In this document: one piece after another, positions 16,952 through 25,709 of the stretch
Layout: the number at the start of each line of letters is the position of its first letter
Position numbering within the stretch: the first letter of the stretch is position 1
Origin: an uncultured Desulfofustis sp.
GTDB lineage: Bacteria > Desulfobacterota > Desulfobulbia > Desulfobulbales > Desulfocapsaceae
Length of the DNA stretch: 50,434 nt
Direction: 5' to 3'
Assembly: GCA_905479735.1 (NCBI GenBank)
Contig: CAJQNS010000036.1
Location: 1 to 50,434 of the forward strand
Notes under the pieces: model-generated
The model's input: only the letters and a program-made list of their open reading frames with translations
Databases searched by the model: none
What the model was told of the DNA's origin: nothing
Position numbers and translations under genes: made by a program

Positions 16952-17863
16952 ATGAATACGCGCATGTCTCTGTATGTCTTACCGGCAATCACAACATTGA
17001 CGCTGCTCTTTAGTGCCAATTGTTTGGCCGGGAAACCGCTTAAGGTATATACAGTCAACTATCCGCTGGCCTATTTCAGTGAACGTATCGGTGGTGAGTT
17101 CGTCGACGTGGTATTCCCCGCTCCTGCTGACGTCGATCCGGCTTTCTGGACCCCCGACGAGGAAACGATCGGCGGCTACCAGAAGGCCGATCTTATTATC
17201 ATCAATGGAGCGGGGTACGCGAAATGGACTCAAAAAGTGAGCCTGCCCCTGATGCGCCAGGTTAACACCTCCAAATCATTCAAGGACGAATACATTAGTA
17301 TCGAGACGAATGTGACTCACCGCCACGGGCCTGAGGGCGATCACAGCCATGCTGGCACAGCCTTTACAACCTGGCTCGACTTGTCACTGGCCAGCCGGCA
17401 GGCCGAGGCGATATACAAGGCTTTGAGCAGCAAGCTGACGGATCAAAAATCGATAGTGCAGAAAAATTTCGAGGCCCTCAAAACCGATCTTCTGCACCTC
17501 GATGAACAACTTCAAGATCTCGGCGACAAGAAGCCCGCCCTCCCCCTTCTTGGTTCCCATCCCATCTATCAGTATCTGGCCAGAGGGTATGGACTGAATA
17601 TCAGCATGGTCATGTGGGAACCGGACGAGGATCCGGGTGAGCAACAATGGCGGAATCTGCAAACCTTTGTTGAGGACCATGCTACCTCCTGGATGCTGTG
17701 GGAAGACTCGCCGCGCCCCGAATCTGTCAATAGACTGGAAGAGATGGGGATCAAGAGTCTGGTCTACTCGCCCTGCTTCAACCGTCCAGACGAAGGAGAT
17801 TTCCTCACGGTGATGCAGCAGAATGTGGACAATCTAAGTATTGTTTTCAGCGGGGCTGATTGA
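16952..17863 (+). CDS. ZnuA-like metal-binding ABC substrate protein
   Basis: 303 residues with a signal peptide (cleavage near CLAG). It follows the ZnuA fold plan: KPLKVYTVNYPLAYFSERIGG at the start, ADLIIINGAGYAKW, then a His-rich loop THRHGPEGDHSHAG (about 122-135), and GSHPIYQYLARGYGL. The first classical metal-ligand His position appears replaced (ADVDPAFW), so the site differs from true ZnuA. I recall similar proteins encoded beside FtsX-like permeases. It probably captures zinc or another divalent metal in the periplasm. Co-operonic with the ATPase and permease. Confidence 0.82.
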   Translation: MNTRMSLYVLPAITTLTLLFSANCLAGKPLKVYTVNYPLAYFSERIGGEFVDVVFPAPADVDPAFWTPDEETIGGYQKADLIIINGAGYAKWTQKVSLPLMRQVNTSKSFKDEYISIETNVTHRHGPEGDHSHAGTAFTTWLDLSLASRQAEAIYKALSSKLTDQKSIVQKNFEALKTDLLHLDEQLQDLGDKKPALPLLGSHPIYQYLARGYGLNISMVMWEPDEDPGEQQWRNLQTFVEDHATSWMLWEDSPRPESVNRLEEMGIKSLVYSPCFNRPDEGDFLTVMQQNVDNLSIVFSGAD

Positions 17864-17900
17864 TATAACAAATCCCAGGAGATGGCTGGCGCCGCAGAAT

Positions 17901-18104
17901 ATGGCTGAGCATTTGACCAGAGAGCAGATCATAGAGCTTTATCATCAAAAAATGATTGCGGCCCTCGAAGGCAGCTGCGAAATAGAGGAAGTCTGCGGCC
18001 TCGGTATCGAAACACTCTGTACCTCCATCATTGCTGAGCGAAACAGTTTGTTGAAGCGTTACGGCTGGAGCGCAGCTGTTAAGAACACGGCTAGACAGAC
18101 TTGA
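17901..18104 (+). CDS. Small cytosolic protein of unknown function
   Basis: 67 residues from the ATG at 17901; the frame opens further upstream and overlaps the ZnuA-like gene, but that part looks non-coding. The sequence is helical and acidic, with EGSCEIEEVCGLGIETLC containing three Cys residues, then AERNSLLKRYGW. No family recognised. It lies 37 bp after the ZnuA-like gene on the same strand and 55 bp before the aminotransferase, so it may be the last gene of the metal transporter operon. Confidence 0.5.
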   Translation: MAEHLTREQIIELYHQKMIAALEGSCEIEEVCGLGIETLCTSIIAERNSLLKRYGWSAAVKNTARQT

Positions 18105-18159
18105 AAAGCTCAGGAAAAGAAAACAGCCAGTAGTTCCATCTGTCCGACAGGAGCGATTT

Positions 18160-19371
18160 ATGGCACACCATCAACCCGAAGACCTTTTTTCGGTCAATGC
18201 CAGGGGGCTGAAACCTTCGGCCATAGAGGCGATTCACAAATTGTTGGAGCAGCCCGGCATGAGGTCTTTAGCCGGTGCCTGGCCAGATCCGCTTGTCTTC
18301 CAGACCGATGAAATTGCTGCAATCATTGCTGAGTTGCTTGACAAACAAGGAGATCAGGCACTCCAGTACGGTTCAACCAGAGGCCAGCCAGTCCTGCGGC
18401 AGGCGCTTGCCGATATGGCCTCTACCCAACTGGGATTCGAGTGCTCGCCGCAGCAAATTCTGGTGACCTCGGGCTCCGCCCAGGGGCTCGATCTGGCCTG
18501 CCGGCTGTTCATCGATCCAGGAGATGTTGTCCTGGTCGGTCTACCTAGTTATTTCGGGGCAACCGCCACCATCGCCTCGCACGGCGGCATCAATGTCGGC
18601 ATCCCGCTTGATGAGCAGGGAATACGAACCGATCTCATGGCCGAAAAGATTCTAACCCTGCAGAAAGAAGGCAAACGCCTCAAAGCGGCGTATGTCATTC
18701 CCAATTTCCAAAACCCATCCGGGGTAACCATGAGCGCTCGGAGACGAACCGAGCTTATCGATCTGGCTGAACGCTTCCAGTTCATGATTTTCGAGGACGA
18801 TCCTTACGGCGAACTGCGTTTCGAAGGTGGACACCTCGCCCCCCTGGCGACCCTGGACACCTCCGGCCGAGTCATTCATTTCCACTCGACCTCGAAGACA
18901 TTTTCTCCGGGAATGAGAGTTGCCTGGGTTGCTGCACAAGCGCCGGTGATTGACCGCATGGAGCGACTAAAGCAGGCCTCCGACATCTCGACCAACAGCC
19001 TCTCCCAGCTGGTTCTGCTGGAACTCATCAGATCCGGACGTCTGCAGGGGGGTATCGAACGAAACCGGGCCCACTACCGTGGCAAACGCGATCTCATGCT
19101 CGGTCTGATGGACCAACATTTTCCCAAAGAAGTACACTGGACAAGACCGTCCGGCGGTTTTTTCACCTTCGTCACCCTGCCGCAGGACATGAACAGTGAT
19201 GACCTGCTGATCGATGCCCTGGAGCAGAGCATCGCCTATGTAAGCGGCCCTTCGTTTTTCGTCGACGGCAGTGGCCAAAACAGCTTTAGACTCTCGTTTT
19301 CCCAGGCAAGCGTGGAAGATATCGAGGCGGCAATCCCCTGCCTGGCAGGGCTGATCAAAAAGAGATTATGA
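18160..19371 (+). CDS. PLP-dependent aminotransferase, class I/II (LysN/MocR-like)
   Basis: 403 residues, fold type I aminotransferase. Visible motifs are [17 protein letters not shown], the phosphate-loop region [30 protein letters not shown] (Asn and Pro near the cofactor), [11 protein letters not shown] (Asp contacts the PLP ring nitrogen) and [15 protein letters not shown], whose Lys should form the Schiff base. This pattern fits 2-aminoadipate or aromatic aminotransferases and MocR C-terminal domains; there is no helix-turn-helix domain here, so it is an enzyme. An alcohol dehydrogenase gene follows 43 bp later. The substrate is unknown. Confidence 0.88.
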   Translation: MAHHQPEDLFSVNARGLKPSAIEAIHKLLEQPGMRSLAGAWPDPLVFQTDEIAAIIAELLDKQGDQALQYGSTRGQPVLRQALADMASTQLGFECSPQQILVTSGSAQGLDLACRLFIDPGDVVLVGLPSYFGATATIASHGGINVGIPLDEQGIRTDLMAEKILTLQKEGKRLKAAYVIPNFQNPSGVTMSARRRTELIDLAERFQFMIFEDDPYGELRFEGGHLAPLATLDTSGRVIHFHSTSKTFSPGMRVAWVAAQAPVIDRMERLKQASDISTNSLSQLVLLELIRSGRLQGGIERNRAHYRGKRDLMLGLMDQHFPKEVHWTRPSGGFFTFVTLPQDMNSDDLLIDALEQSIAYVSGPSFFVDGSGQNSFRLSFSQASVEDIEAAIPCLAGLIKKRL

Positions 19372-19414
19372 ACCCACTAACATCAGGACTCAGAAGATAG
19401 AAAGAGGTGCTAAA

Positions 19415-20455
19415 GTGAAAGCAGCCTATTATGAAGAATTCCAACAGCCGCTAACCATCCAGAATCTGGCCGACCCCTCACCCGACAGTGATGGGGTTGT
19501 CATCGAAGTAAAGGCGACCGGATTATGCAGAAGTGACTGGCACGGCTGGATGGGACATGATCCAGATATCTCGCTGCCCCATGTGCCCGGCCATGAACTT
19601 GCCGGTGTGGTAAGGGCTGTGGGCAACAGGGTACAAAACTGGCGTGCAGGTGACCGCGTGACCCTGCCCTTTGTCTGCGGCTGCGGATACTGTGGTGAGT
19701 GCGCTTCGGGAAATCAGCAGGTCTGCGACCACCAGTTTCAACCAGGCTTCACTCACTGGGGCTCCTTTGCCCAGTTTGTTGCCATCAAATACGCCGATGC
19801 TAATCTGGTCCGGCTTCCCGATGCAGTAGATTTCGTGACCGCTGCGAGCCTGGGTTGCCGATTCATCACATCCTTTCGAGCCGTGGTCGCCCAGGGACGA
19901 ATCCAAGCCGGAGAATGGCTGGCGGTACACGGCTGTGGTGGGGTCGGACTGTCGGCCATCATGATAGGCGACTCCCTGGGAGCCAATGTGATAGCCGTCG
20001 ACATCGACGACTCCAAACTGGCACTGGCAGCCTCGGTGGGCGCCACAGCAACGGTGAACGCCAAGTCGGTTGCTGATGTGATCGAAGCGGTACGGGACCT
20101 AACCGGTGGAGGTGCTCATGTCTCCGTCGATGCCTTGGGACATCCCGAAACATGCTTCAACTCGGTGGCAAATCTGAGGAAGCGGGGCCGCCACGTCCAG
20201 GTGGGGCTGATGCTGGCCGATCATCGCCATCCGCAGGTGCCGATGGATCGGATCATCGCCCACGAACTGGAGGTGCTCGGCAGTCACGGTATGCAGGCCC
20301 ATAAATTCGATGAAGTCTTTCGACTCATCGGCTCCGGCCGACTGCAGCCTGAAAAACTGGTCGGCAGAACCATTACCCTGGAAGAGTCGCTGGCGGCGCT
20401 GCCAGCAATGGACAGTTTTGAGCATGAGGGGGTAACGGTAATCGACCGGTTCTGA
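19415..20455 (+). CDS. Zinc-dependent medium-chain alcohol dehydrogenase
   Basis: 346 residues of the MDR superfamily. The catalytic zinc site is [10 protein letters not shown] with GHELAGVV, and the structural zinc lobe has [17 protein letters not shown]. The Rossmann fold carries [13 protein letters not shown], then [11 protein letters not shown], where the Asp favours NAD+ over NADP+. The start is GTG at 19415, preceded by AGAGGTG. It lies in the same orientation as the aminotransferase upstream and may form an operon with it, perhaps acting on an amino-acid-derived alcohol or aldehyde; the actual substrate is unknown. It is convergent with the MFS gene 21 bp downstream. Confidence 0.9.
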   Translation: MKAAYYEEFQQPLTIQNLADPSPDSDGVVIEVKATGLCRSDWHGWMGHDPDISLPHVPGHELAGVVRAVGNRVQNWRAGDRVTLPFVCGCGYCGECASGNQQVCDHQFQPGFTHWGSFAQFVAIKYADANLVRLPDAVDFVTAASLGCRFITSFRAVVAQGRIQAGEWLAVHGCGGVGLSAIMIGDSLGANVIAVDIDDSKLALAASVGATATVNAKSVADVIEAVRDLTGGGAHVSVDALGHPETCFNSVANLRKRGRHVQVGLMLADHRHPQVPMDRIIAHELEVLGSHGMQAHKFDEVFRLIGSGRLQPEKLVGRTITLEESLAALPAMDSFEHEGVTVIDRF

Positions 20456-20476
20456 TAATCTGACCCGCTCCCAGGC

Positions 20477-21709
20477 TCATCGAGCGGATACCCCCTGCAA
20501 TTGCGGAATATGACTCTGCTCCTTTATGGGCCAGTGAAGAAGCGCGGCAATCAAACCAAGAACTGCCCCCGCTATCCAGATGGCGTCGTAGTTGCCGAAT
20601 ATCTCGTAGAGCAGCCCGCCAAGCCAGACGCCAATGAAGCTGCCCACCTGGTGGCTTAGAAATACAATAGCATAGAGAAAGGTCATATATCTGGTGCCGA
20701 AAAATACCGCCACCAGACCGGTGGTCGGCGGCACGGTGGCCAGCCACAGAAAGCCCATGGCGGCGCTGAAGGCGAGAATGGAGCCCAGAGACACAGGGGT
20801 TAGTAGAAACAGAAGGATGACGACGACCCGGCCCGAGTAGATGAAGGTCAACAGGGTCCTCTTCGGTCGTTTACCACTGAGTATGCCGGAACCGTAAGCA
20901 CCGAAGATGTTGCACAAGCCGATCAGGCTGATACTCCAGGCCCCGATTTTAGGAGAGAAGCCAAGGTCGACCACATAGCCGGGCATATGGACAGTGATGA
21001 AGGCAACATGAAATCCGCAGACGAAAAATCCGGCAACCAGCAACCGGTAGGATCGCACTCCCAGCGCCCGGATCATTATCTGCCACAGTGATCCCTCAAT
21101 GACCTCAGAGGACTTATCGGAAGATCCGCTGTAAGGGGCCAGAGGCAGGGCCAGAACGGCCATCGTTAAACCGGTCAGGCTGATTATCTGCAGGGCCCTA
21201 AACCAACCGGTCAGATCGACGATTTCCTGCATGAACGGGACTATCAGGAATTGACCGAAACTGCCGGCCGCCGTTCCCAGCCCCAGTGCCCACCCTCTTC
21301 TGCTCTCAGGTACGGCTCGGGCCAGTGCCGGCAAGACGATACCAAAAGCGGTTCCAGCGATTCCGGCCCCCACCAGGATGCCTGCCGTGGCAATTATCTC
21401 AGCAGAGGTTGAGGCATAGGACATGCCCCACATGCCGGCTACATAGCAGCCGACTCCGGCCATTATAACCTTGAGGTTTCCATAGCGGTCTGCGAGCCCG
21501 CCGGCAAATACTGCAATGACGCCCCAGGCCAGATTTTGTATGGCAAGGGCGAAGGACAGTACATTTCTCCCCCAGCCATGGGCCTCTGACATCGGCTGCA
21601 TGAAAATACCAAATCCGGCCCGGTAGCCCATGGACAGGACCAGCAGCAGACAGCCGCTGATGAGCACGGGCAAGGCGGAAGGCAATCTTTTTTCAAGAGC
21701 TTCTTTCAT
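20477..21709 (-). CDS. MFS transporter, OxlT/monocarboxylate-like
   Basis: 410 residues with about 12 membrane segments. The N-terminal half has the MFS motif A region GGLADRYGNLKVI between TM2 and TM3. FGIFMQPMSEAHGWGRNVLSFALAI is typical of the oxalate/formate antiporter-like and monocarboxylate porter groups. The substrate is probably an organic anion (inference). The ribosome binding site is weak. The gene ends 21 bp from the convergent alcohol dehydrogenase. Upstream lies a strong hairpin and the 43-residue membrane protein gene. Confidence 0.85.
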   Translation of the reverse strand: MKEALEKRLPSALPVLISGCLLLVLSMGYRAGFGIFMQPMSEAHGWGRNVLSFALAIQNLAWGVIAVFAGGLADRYGNLKVIMAGVGCYVAGMWGMSYASTSAEIIATAGILVGAGIAGTAFGIVLPALARAVPESRRGWALGLGTAAGSFGQFLIVPFMQEIVDLTGWFRALQIISLTGLTMAVLALPLAPYSGSSDKSSEVIEGSLWQIMIRALGVRSYRLLVAGFFVCGFHVAFITVHMPGYVVDLGFSPKIGAWSISLIGLCNIFGAYGSGILSGKRPKRTLLTFIYSGRVVVILLFLLTPVSLGSILAFSAAMGFLWLATVPPTTGLVAVFFGTRYMTFLYAIVFLSHQVGSFIGVWLGGLLYEIFGNYDAIWIAGAVLGLIAALLHWPIKEQSHIPQLQGVSAR

Positions 21710-21843
21710 CGTCTATGGAAATGAAAGGGAGGAATCCTGTTCAATGTGCGGCGATTTCTGCGCCATGAAGAAAGGAATGGAGGTTTTTGCTGCAGATATT
21801 ACCCACAAGACGGCCTGACCAGGGTCAGGAGCAATGACATTTT

Positions 21844-21870
21844 TCGGGCTCCCTGCACCAGGGGGCCCGA
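21844..21870. other. Strong hairpin without U-tract
   Basis: TCGGGCTCCCTG (21844-21855) pairs with CAGGGGGCCCGA (21859-21870): 12 bp with one G-T pair and a 3-nt loop. On the minus strand it lies between the 43-residue gene and the MFS gene, but A residues, not U, follow it. A role in mRNA stability or processing is more likely than termination. Confidence 0.45.
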
Positions 21871-21897
21871 CCCAGGCTGTGGTCTGGCCGGCTTCGA

Positions 21898-22029
21898 TCA
21901 GCCCTTGCTCCGCATGAGTATGACGACAAGACCGACGGCAAGGGCCGTAAATACGAAAATTGCATAAATCACAAAGCCCTGCCCCCCTGTTTTTTTCTTT
22001 TTCTGGCCCGGGGATTCTTCGTTTTCCAT
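21898..22029 (-). CDS. Small single-pass membrane protein, 43 residues
   Basis: An ATG at 22029, preceded by GAGGTTGCC, opens a 43-codon frame. The protein starts MENEESPGQKKKKTGGQG, a polar and then Lys-rich head, followed by one hydrophobic helix (about 19-38, FVIYAIFVFTALAVGLVVIL) and a short basic tail MRSKG. The shape is that of a small inner-membrane protein with a cytoplasmic N-terminus. No family recognised. It sits between the selenoprotein DsbD gene and the MFS gene on the same strand. It is supported by its ribosome binding site and plausible topology. Confidence 0.6.
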   Translation of the reverse strand: MENEESPGQKKKKTGGQGFVIYAIFVFTALAVGLVVILMRSKG

Positions 22030-22276
22030 GGCAACCTCTTCATAAAAATAGCGATTTCTATTGGTTCCACCTTACTACCCATAATTCGGCTCGGCAATAG
22101 CAACAACCAGATATGGATTAACTCAACCGCAGATCCGTCCTATTACCTTGCTCTAACACTTGATTTTGCGAGGGAAAAAATTGACTCGCAGAACCTGGGT
22201 CTGCCCAATAGCCGTTTTGCCTTTTGAAAGGTAATTTTTATAAACGTATTTCCGACAGATCAAATTGCTTCTTTAG

Positions 22277-24007
22277 TCACAGTATCTGCTTCATACTTGT
22301 TAGAAACTCATCGGGGTTGAGGTAATCTACCAATCGTAGATCGCCTCTTTCCCTGCCCTCGCCATCGAGAAATAGTACGGTGGGCACTCCTTTTACCTGA
22401 AACCTTTTGAGCAGCTCCTTGTGGGCCGGATCGGCCCCGCTGGTCAGGTCGATTTTAATCATTACGATCTGTTTCGACATCTCCAGTACACGGGGGTGGC
22501 GAAAGGTAGTCTCATCGAGTTCCCTGCACGGTGCGCACCAGGCTGCAGAGAAATCTATGATAACTGGTTTTTCCTCTTTCCTGGCCTGCTCCAGAATTCT
22601 ATCGACACGATCCGAGGAGCTGATCCAGTTCACTCCCGGCCCCCTGGTATAATAGCTGCCGGAAACGAACAATGCTCCGGCCAGACAGCCGATACCAACA
22701 ATCTTTCTGAATCCTTTAAAGGCTGGAGCCTGGGTACTACTCTCTTCCAGCCAGCCCAGATGGATACCGGCAGCAGCGGCAGCGAGCGAAAAAAGAATAA
22801 CTCCGTAAAGCTCGGGCAGCAGAGGCCTGATGAAGTAGACTGCCATGGCCAGAAGAATCCAGCCCATCAGCTTCTTTACCCAGATCAGCCACTCACCCGA
22901 GCGGGGCAGTCGGTCGATATTGCTGGAGAACATCGCCAGGACGAAAAGCGGCAGCCCCATACCCACACTCAGAACGAAGAACACGGTAAAGCCGAACCAG
23001 ATTTTACCGATGGCTGCAATCCAGCTCAGCAGGCCCACCACAAAGGGACCGATACAGGGTGCAGCGATGATGCCCAGGGTCAGGCCCATGAACAGACTCC
23101 CCCCATAGCCGCCATAGGTTCGGGAAGCCAGGGCATTGAATCGAGCCGGCAAGCGAATCTCCCAGATGCCGAAAAGGCTCAGTGCAAAAAGCAGCAGAAT
23201 AGCGGAGATACCCACCAGGACGACGGAGCTCTGCAGCACTGAACCGACCAGACCACCCGTCAATGCGGCAATTACGCCGAGGGTGGAATTGGTCAGCGCC
23301 AGACCGAGAATATAGAAAATCCCGTGTAAAGCCTTGCCATGCTGTAGGCTCTCTGATCTGCCACCAAAATAGGACAGGGTAATCGGGATGAGCGGATAGA
23401 TGCACGGTGTCAGGTTTAAGGCCATACCACCAACACAAACGGCGGCCAGGATAAGGATCAGGTAATAACCGGAAGGTACCGGTACGGAATTGGCAGGCGC
23501 AGCTGCTGGTACCAGGATATTGGCGGTAACCACCGGATAGCCCCTCTCAAGCCACTCCGGGTACCCCTCAGGATAGCGGTAAACATTCTGGTAACCAAGC
23601 GAGACGGCCACCCGGGCCGCCGAGTCGCTGCGGACTCAGGTCAGGCCAGCTCAGTAGAAGATCAGGATTCTGTCCTTATCAGGTCCGAGCGCCTGGGCTA
23701 ACGGGGTGCGCTGAATAAGCCGCGAGAACCAGGTCGGTTCCATGGAGAAATGAACTGCACCTTCTATGTGTCCGGTTCGAAATTCCCACTCCTGCCGGGT
23801 ATCGATCAACAAGGACTGGCGGTTTCCATCCTGATAAATCTCCCAGAGTTCATCGACGTTTATCAGTCGATAATTTCCCCTTTCAGCTTCTTTTTGAACA
23901 GCTGCTGCAGGATCTGTCTGCGGCTGAGCAGCGGTGACGGGTACCGCCAACTCCAGCAACACCAGCGTCACCAGAAAGGTGAAAGGGACTTTGAGAAAAT
24001 TTCCCAT
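22277..24007 (-). CDS. Selenocysteine rhodanese-DsbD-thioredoxin fusion
   Basis: Read through two in-frame TGA codons (23653-23651 and 23638-23636), this is one 576-residue protein. Domains: signal peptide (1-27); rhodanese (about 45-155), in which the catalytic Cys position is UGA, giving FYUAGLTUVRS with U119 and U124; a DsbD/CcdA membrane domain with NLTPCIYP (Cys about 202) and IIAAPCIGP (Cys about 317); and a C-terminal thioredoxin domain with WCAPC (Cys 491 and 494). The rhodanese fold continues past the UGAs (SLGYQNVYRYPEGYPEWLERGYPV) in the same frame, so a frameshift is excluded and simple truncation is unlikely. SECIS-like hairpins follow each UGA. It probably moves electrons from cytosolic thioredoxin across the membrane to the Sec-rhodanese domain. 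The usual nDsbD domain is absent. Confidence 0.82.
23603..23621 (-). promoter_or_regulatory. Candidate bacterial SECIS hairpin for the second UGA
   Basis: On the mRNA, GGCGGCC pairs with GGCCGUC (7 bp, one G-U) around the loop CGGGU. The loop begins 21 nt after the second UGA and has G at position two. The stem overlaps the outer end of the first hairpin by 2 nt, so the two can mostly coexist. Confidence 0.5.
23620..23639 (-). promoter_or_regulatory. Candidate bacterial SECIS hairpin for the first UGA
   Basis: On the mRNA, CUGAGUC pairs with GACUCGG around the loop CGCAGC. The loop begins 18 nt after the first UGA and has G at its second position, within what I recall of the bacterial SECIS rules (loop 16-37 nt downstream, G in the first two loop bases). 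The second UGA lies inside its 5' arm. Confidence 0.55.
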
Positions 24008-24296
24008 TTACAGTTTCAAATCAGAAGAGGGCGAGCAATAAGCCAGGCTTCTACCACACTGCTACATTGTATATATGAAATATAGCATTTCTGACGACCA
24101 TTGCAGAGCTGTAATTAAGCCGGTGAGGCGAAAACATCCATAGGCCCGGCCGGACTGCAGGGGCAATAATGGTCAAGCGGAGATTACTGCTGCCTTTTGA
24201 GAATAGTAAATCTCTGCTTGTCCATGTTGTGAGTGGATAGTAAACTCCTGCCCGTGAAAGAAGTTAAACCTTAACTCAGACAAGGAATTCCCCCTG

Positions 24297-25445
24297 ATGG
24301 AGAACACACCACTCACCTGCCAACGGGATAAATTCATCATCCCCGAGGGTGTCTGCTATATGAACAGCTCCTATATTTCACCGCTGCTCAAGAGCGTCGA
24401 AGAGGCCGGCGTCGAAGGTCTGCAGAGACGTCGTCAGCCATGGACCATTACTCCCCGTGATTTTTTTGAGCCTGCCGAGCAGGTGCGGTCGCTGTTCGCC
24501 CGACTCGTAAACGCTGACCCGGAAGGGGTGGCCCTTATCCCCTCGGTCAGTTATGGAGTTGGAATTGCGGCGCTCAACCTGCCACTGAGCCCGGGGCAGT
24601 CCATCGTCATCCTCAAAGAACAGTTTCCATCCAATGTCTATGCCTGGGAGGTATTAAGTCATGACAACCAGGCAGAATTGAAGCGGGTTCCCTATCCTAA
24701 GGATGATGACCTCACCAGTGCGGTTCTCGAAACAATCGATCAGGCAACTGCCATTGTCGCATTGCCGGAGATTCATTGGCATACGGGAGCCAAGATTGAC
24801 CTGGTGAAGATCAGGGCAAGAACGCGATCAGTGGGGGCAGCACTCGTGGTAGACGCCTCGCAGTCTCTTGGAGCAGCAGGATTCGATGCTGGACTGATTC
24901 AGCCGGATTTCCTTATAAACACGGGGTATAAAGGACTGCTCGGGCCATACGGACTTTGTTTTGCCTACCTAAGTCCGGAATGGCGCACCGGCAAGCCACT
25001 CGAACAGGGGTGGCTTAATCGAATAAAAAGTGATGACTTCGCCGGACTGACCAATTACCAATCGCAATATCAGGATGGTGCCCGGCGATATGATATGGGG
25101 GAGAGGGCCAACCCGATTCACCTGTCTATGGCCGCAGCGGCACTTGGCCAGCTTCTTGACTGGGGAATGGACAGGGTTACCGCCTACAACAGATCGCTGG
25201 TAAAACTGATTATCAACAAAGCCGATCATTGTGGATTCGCTCACACCGATTCGAGGTACAGTTCTGACAACATGCTCGGTGTTACCCTGCCACCTCAGAT
25301 ATCAACTGAATTGGAAGCGGCCCTTCAGCAGGAGAAGGTCTATATCGCCAAACGCGGCAACCGCATCCGACTGGCACCTCATGTCTACAACGATACGGAT
25401 GAAATTGACAGGCTTTTCGAGGTGCTGCCTCACTACTTTAAATAG
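24297..25445 (+). CDS. Class V aminotransferase (cysteine desulfurase-like fold)
   Basis: 382 residues, PLP-dependent. CYMNSSYISPLLKSVEEAG at the N-terminus, VDASQSLGAAGFDAGLIQPDF (Asp near the cofactor) and NTGYKGLLGPYGLCF (Schiff-base Lys) define class V. There is no clear Cys in the mobile loop that true cysteine desulfurases use, so it may act as a kynureninase-like, isopenicillin epimerase-like or other aminotransferase. The gene stands alone, divergent from the selenoprotein gene and 260 bp before malic enzyme. The start ATG follows AAGGAATT. The substrate is unknown. Confidence 0.82.
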   Translation: MENTPLTCQRDKFIIPEGVCYMNSSYISPLLKSVEEAGVEGLQRRRQPWTITPRDFFEPAEQVRSLFARLVNADPEGVALIPSVSYGVGIAALNLPLSPGQSIVILKEQFPSNVYAWEVLSHDNQAELKRVPYPKDDDLTSAVLETIDQATAIVALPEIHWHTGAKIDLVKIRARTRSVGAALVVDASQSLGAAGFDAGLIQPDFLINTGYKGLLGPYGLCFAYLSPEWRTGKPLEQGWLNRIKSDDFAGLTNYQSQYQDGARRYDMGERANPIHLSMAAAALGQLLDWGMDRVTAYNRSLVKLIINKADHCGFAHTDSRYSSDNMLGVTLPPQISTELEAALQQEKVYIAKRGNRIRLAPHVYNDTDEIDRLFEVLPHYFK

Positions 25446-25571
25446 GTTCCGGCAGACCCTCCACGGCTGAAAATGTCGTTGGGGAGTTGGTCACGATCTT
25501 TTGCTTCAATGGACCGGTAAAGGACAGCTATTGGCCTGCAGCCCAGATGACTATCCAACACCAAATCTGTC

Positions 25572-25600
25572 TTGACTTCTGGTCTTACCAGAATTATCCT
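25572..25600 (+). promoter_or_regulatory. Predicted promoter of the malic enzyme gene
   Basis: -35 TTGACT (25572-25577), spacer of exactly 17 bp, -10 TATCCT (25595-25600). The spacer is filled by a palindromic operator (25578-25592). RNA polymerase and a repressor could not bind together, so repression is expected. Confidence 0.5.
25578..25592. promoter_or_regulatory. Operator 1, GntR/FadR-family-like
   Basis: TCTGGTCTTACCAGA is a perfect inverted repeat with 6-bp arms and 3-bp centre. The TGGTnnnACCA core is typical of FadR-subfamily GntR regulators such as PdhR and LldR (recalled). A near-identical second site lies 68 bp downstream. Confidence 0.6.
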
Positions 25601-25645
25601 AAGCAAAACCCGCTAATCATAGATTTAAAAGCAAATATTGTCCGA

Positions 25646-25660
25646 TCTGGTGTTACCAGA
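25646..25660. promoter_or_regulatory. Operator 2, GntR/FadR-family-like
   Basis: TCTGGTGTTACCAGA, the same palindrome as site 1 apart from one centre base, also followed by ATT. It lies 50 bp before the malic enzyme start codon. Two sites 68 bp apart allow looping or cooperative binding. Confidence 0.6.
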
Positions 25661-25709
25661 ATTCGGGATAAATTTGCATGATCAACAACCAGCCTACATG
25701 AGGGTAAAC

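Noticed and set aside
21844..21870. Strong hairpin considered as terminator
   Set aside because: No U-tract after it in either direction.
23636..23653. Treating the DsbD and rhodanese parts as separate genes or a pseudogene
   Set aside because: Both TGAs are in one open frame, fall at the catalytic loop and are followed by SECIS-like hairpins; a decayed gene would not preserve this.
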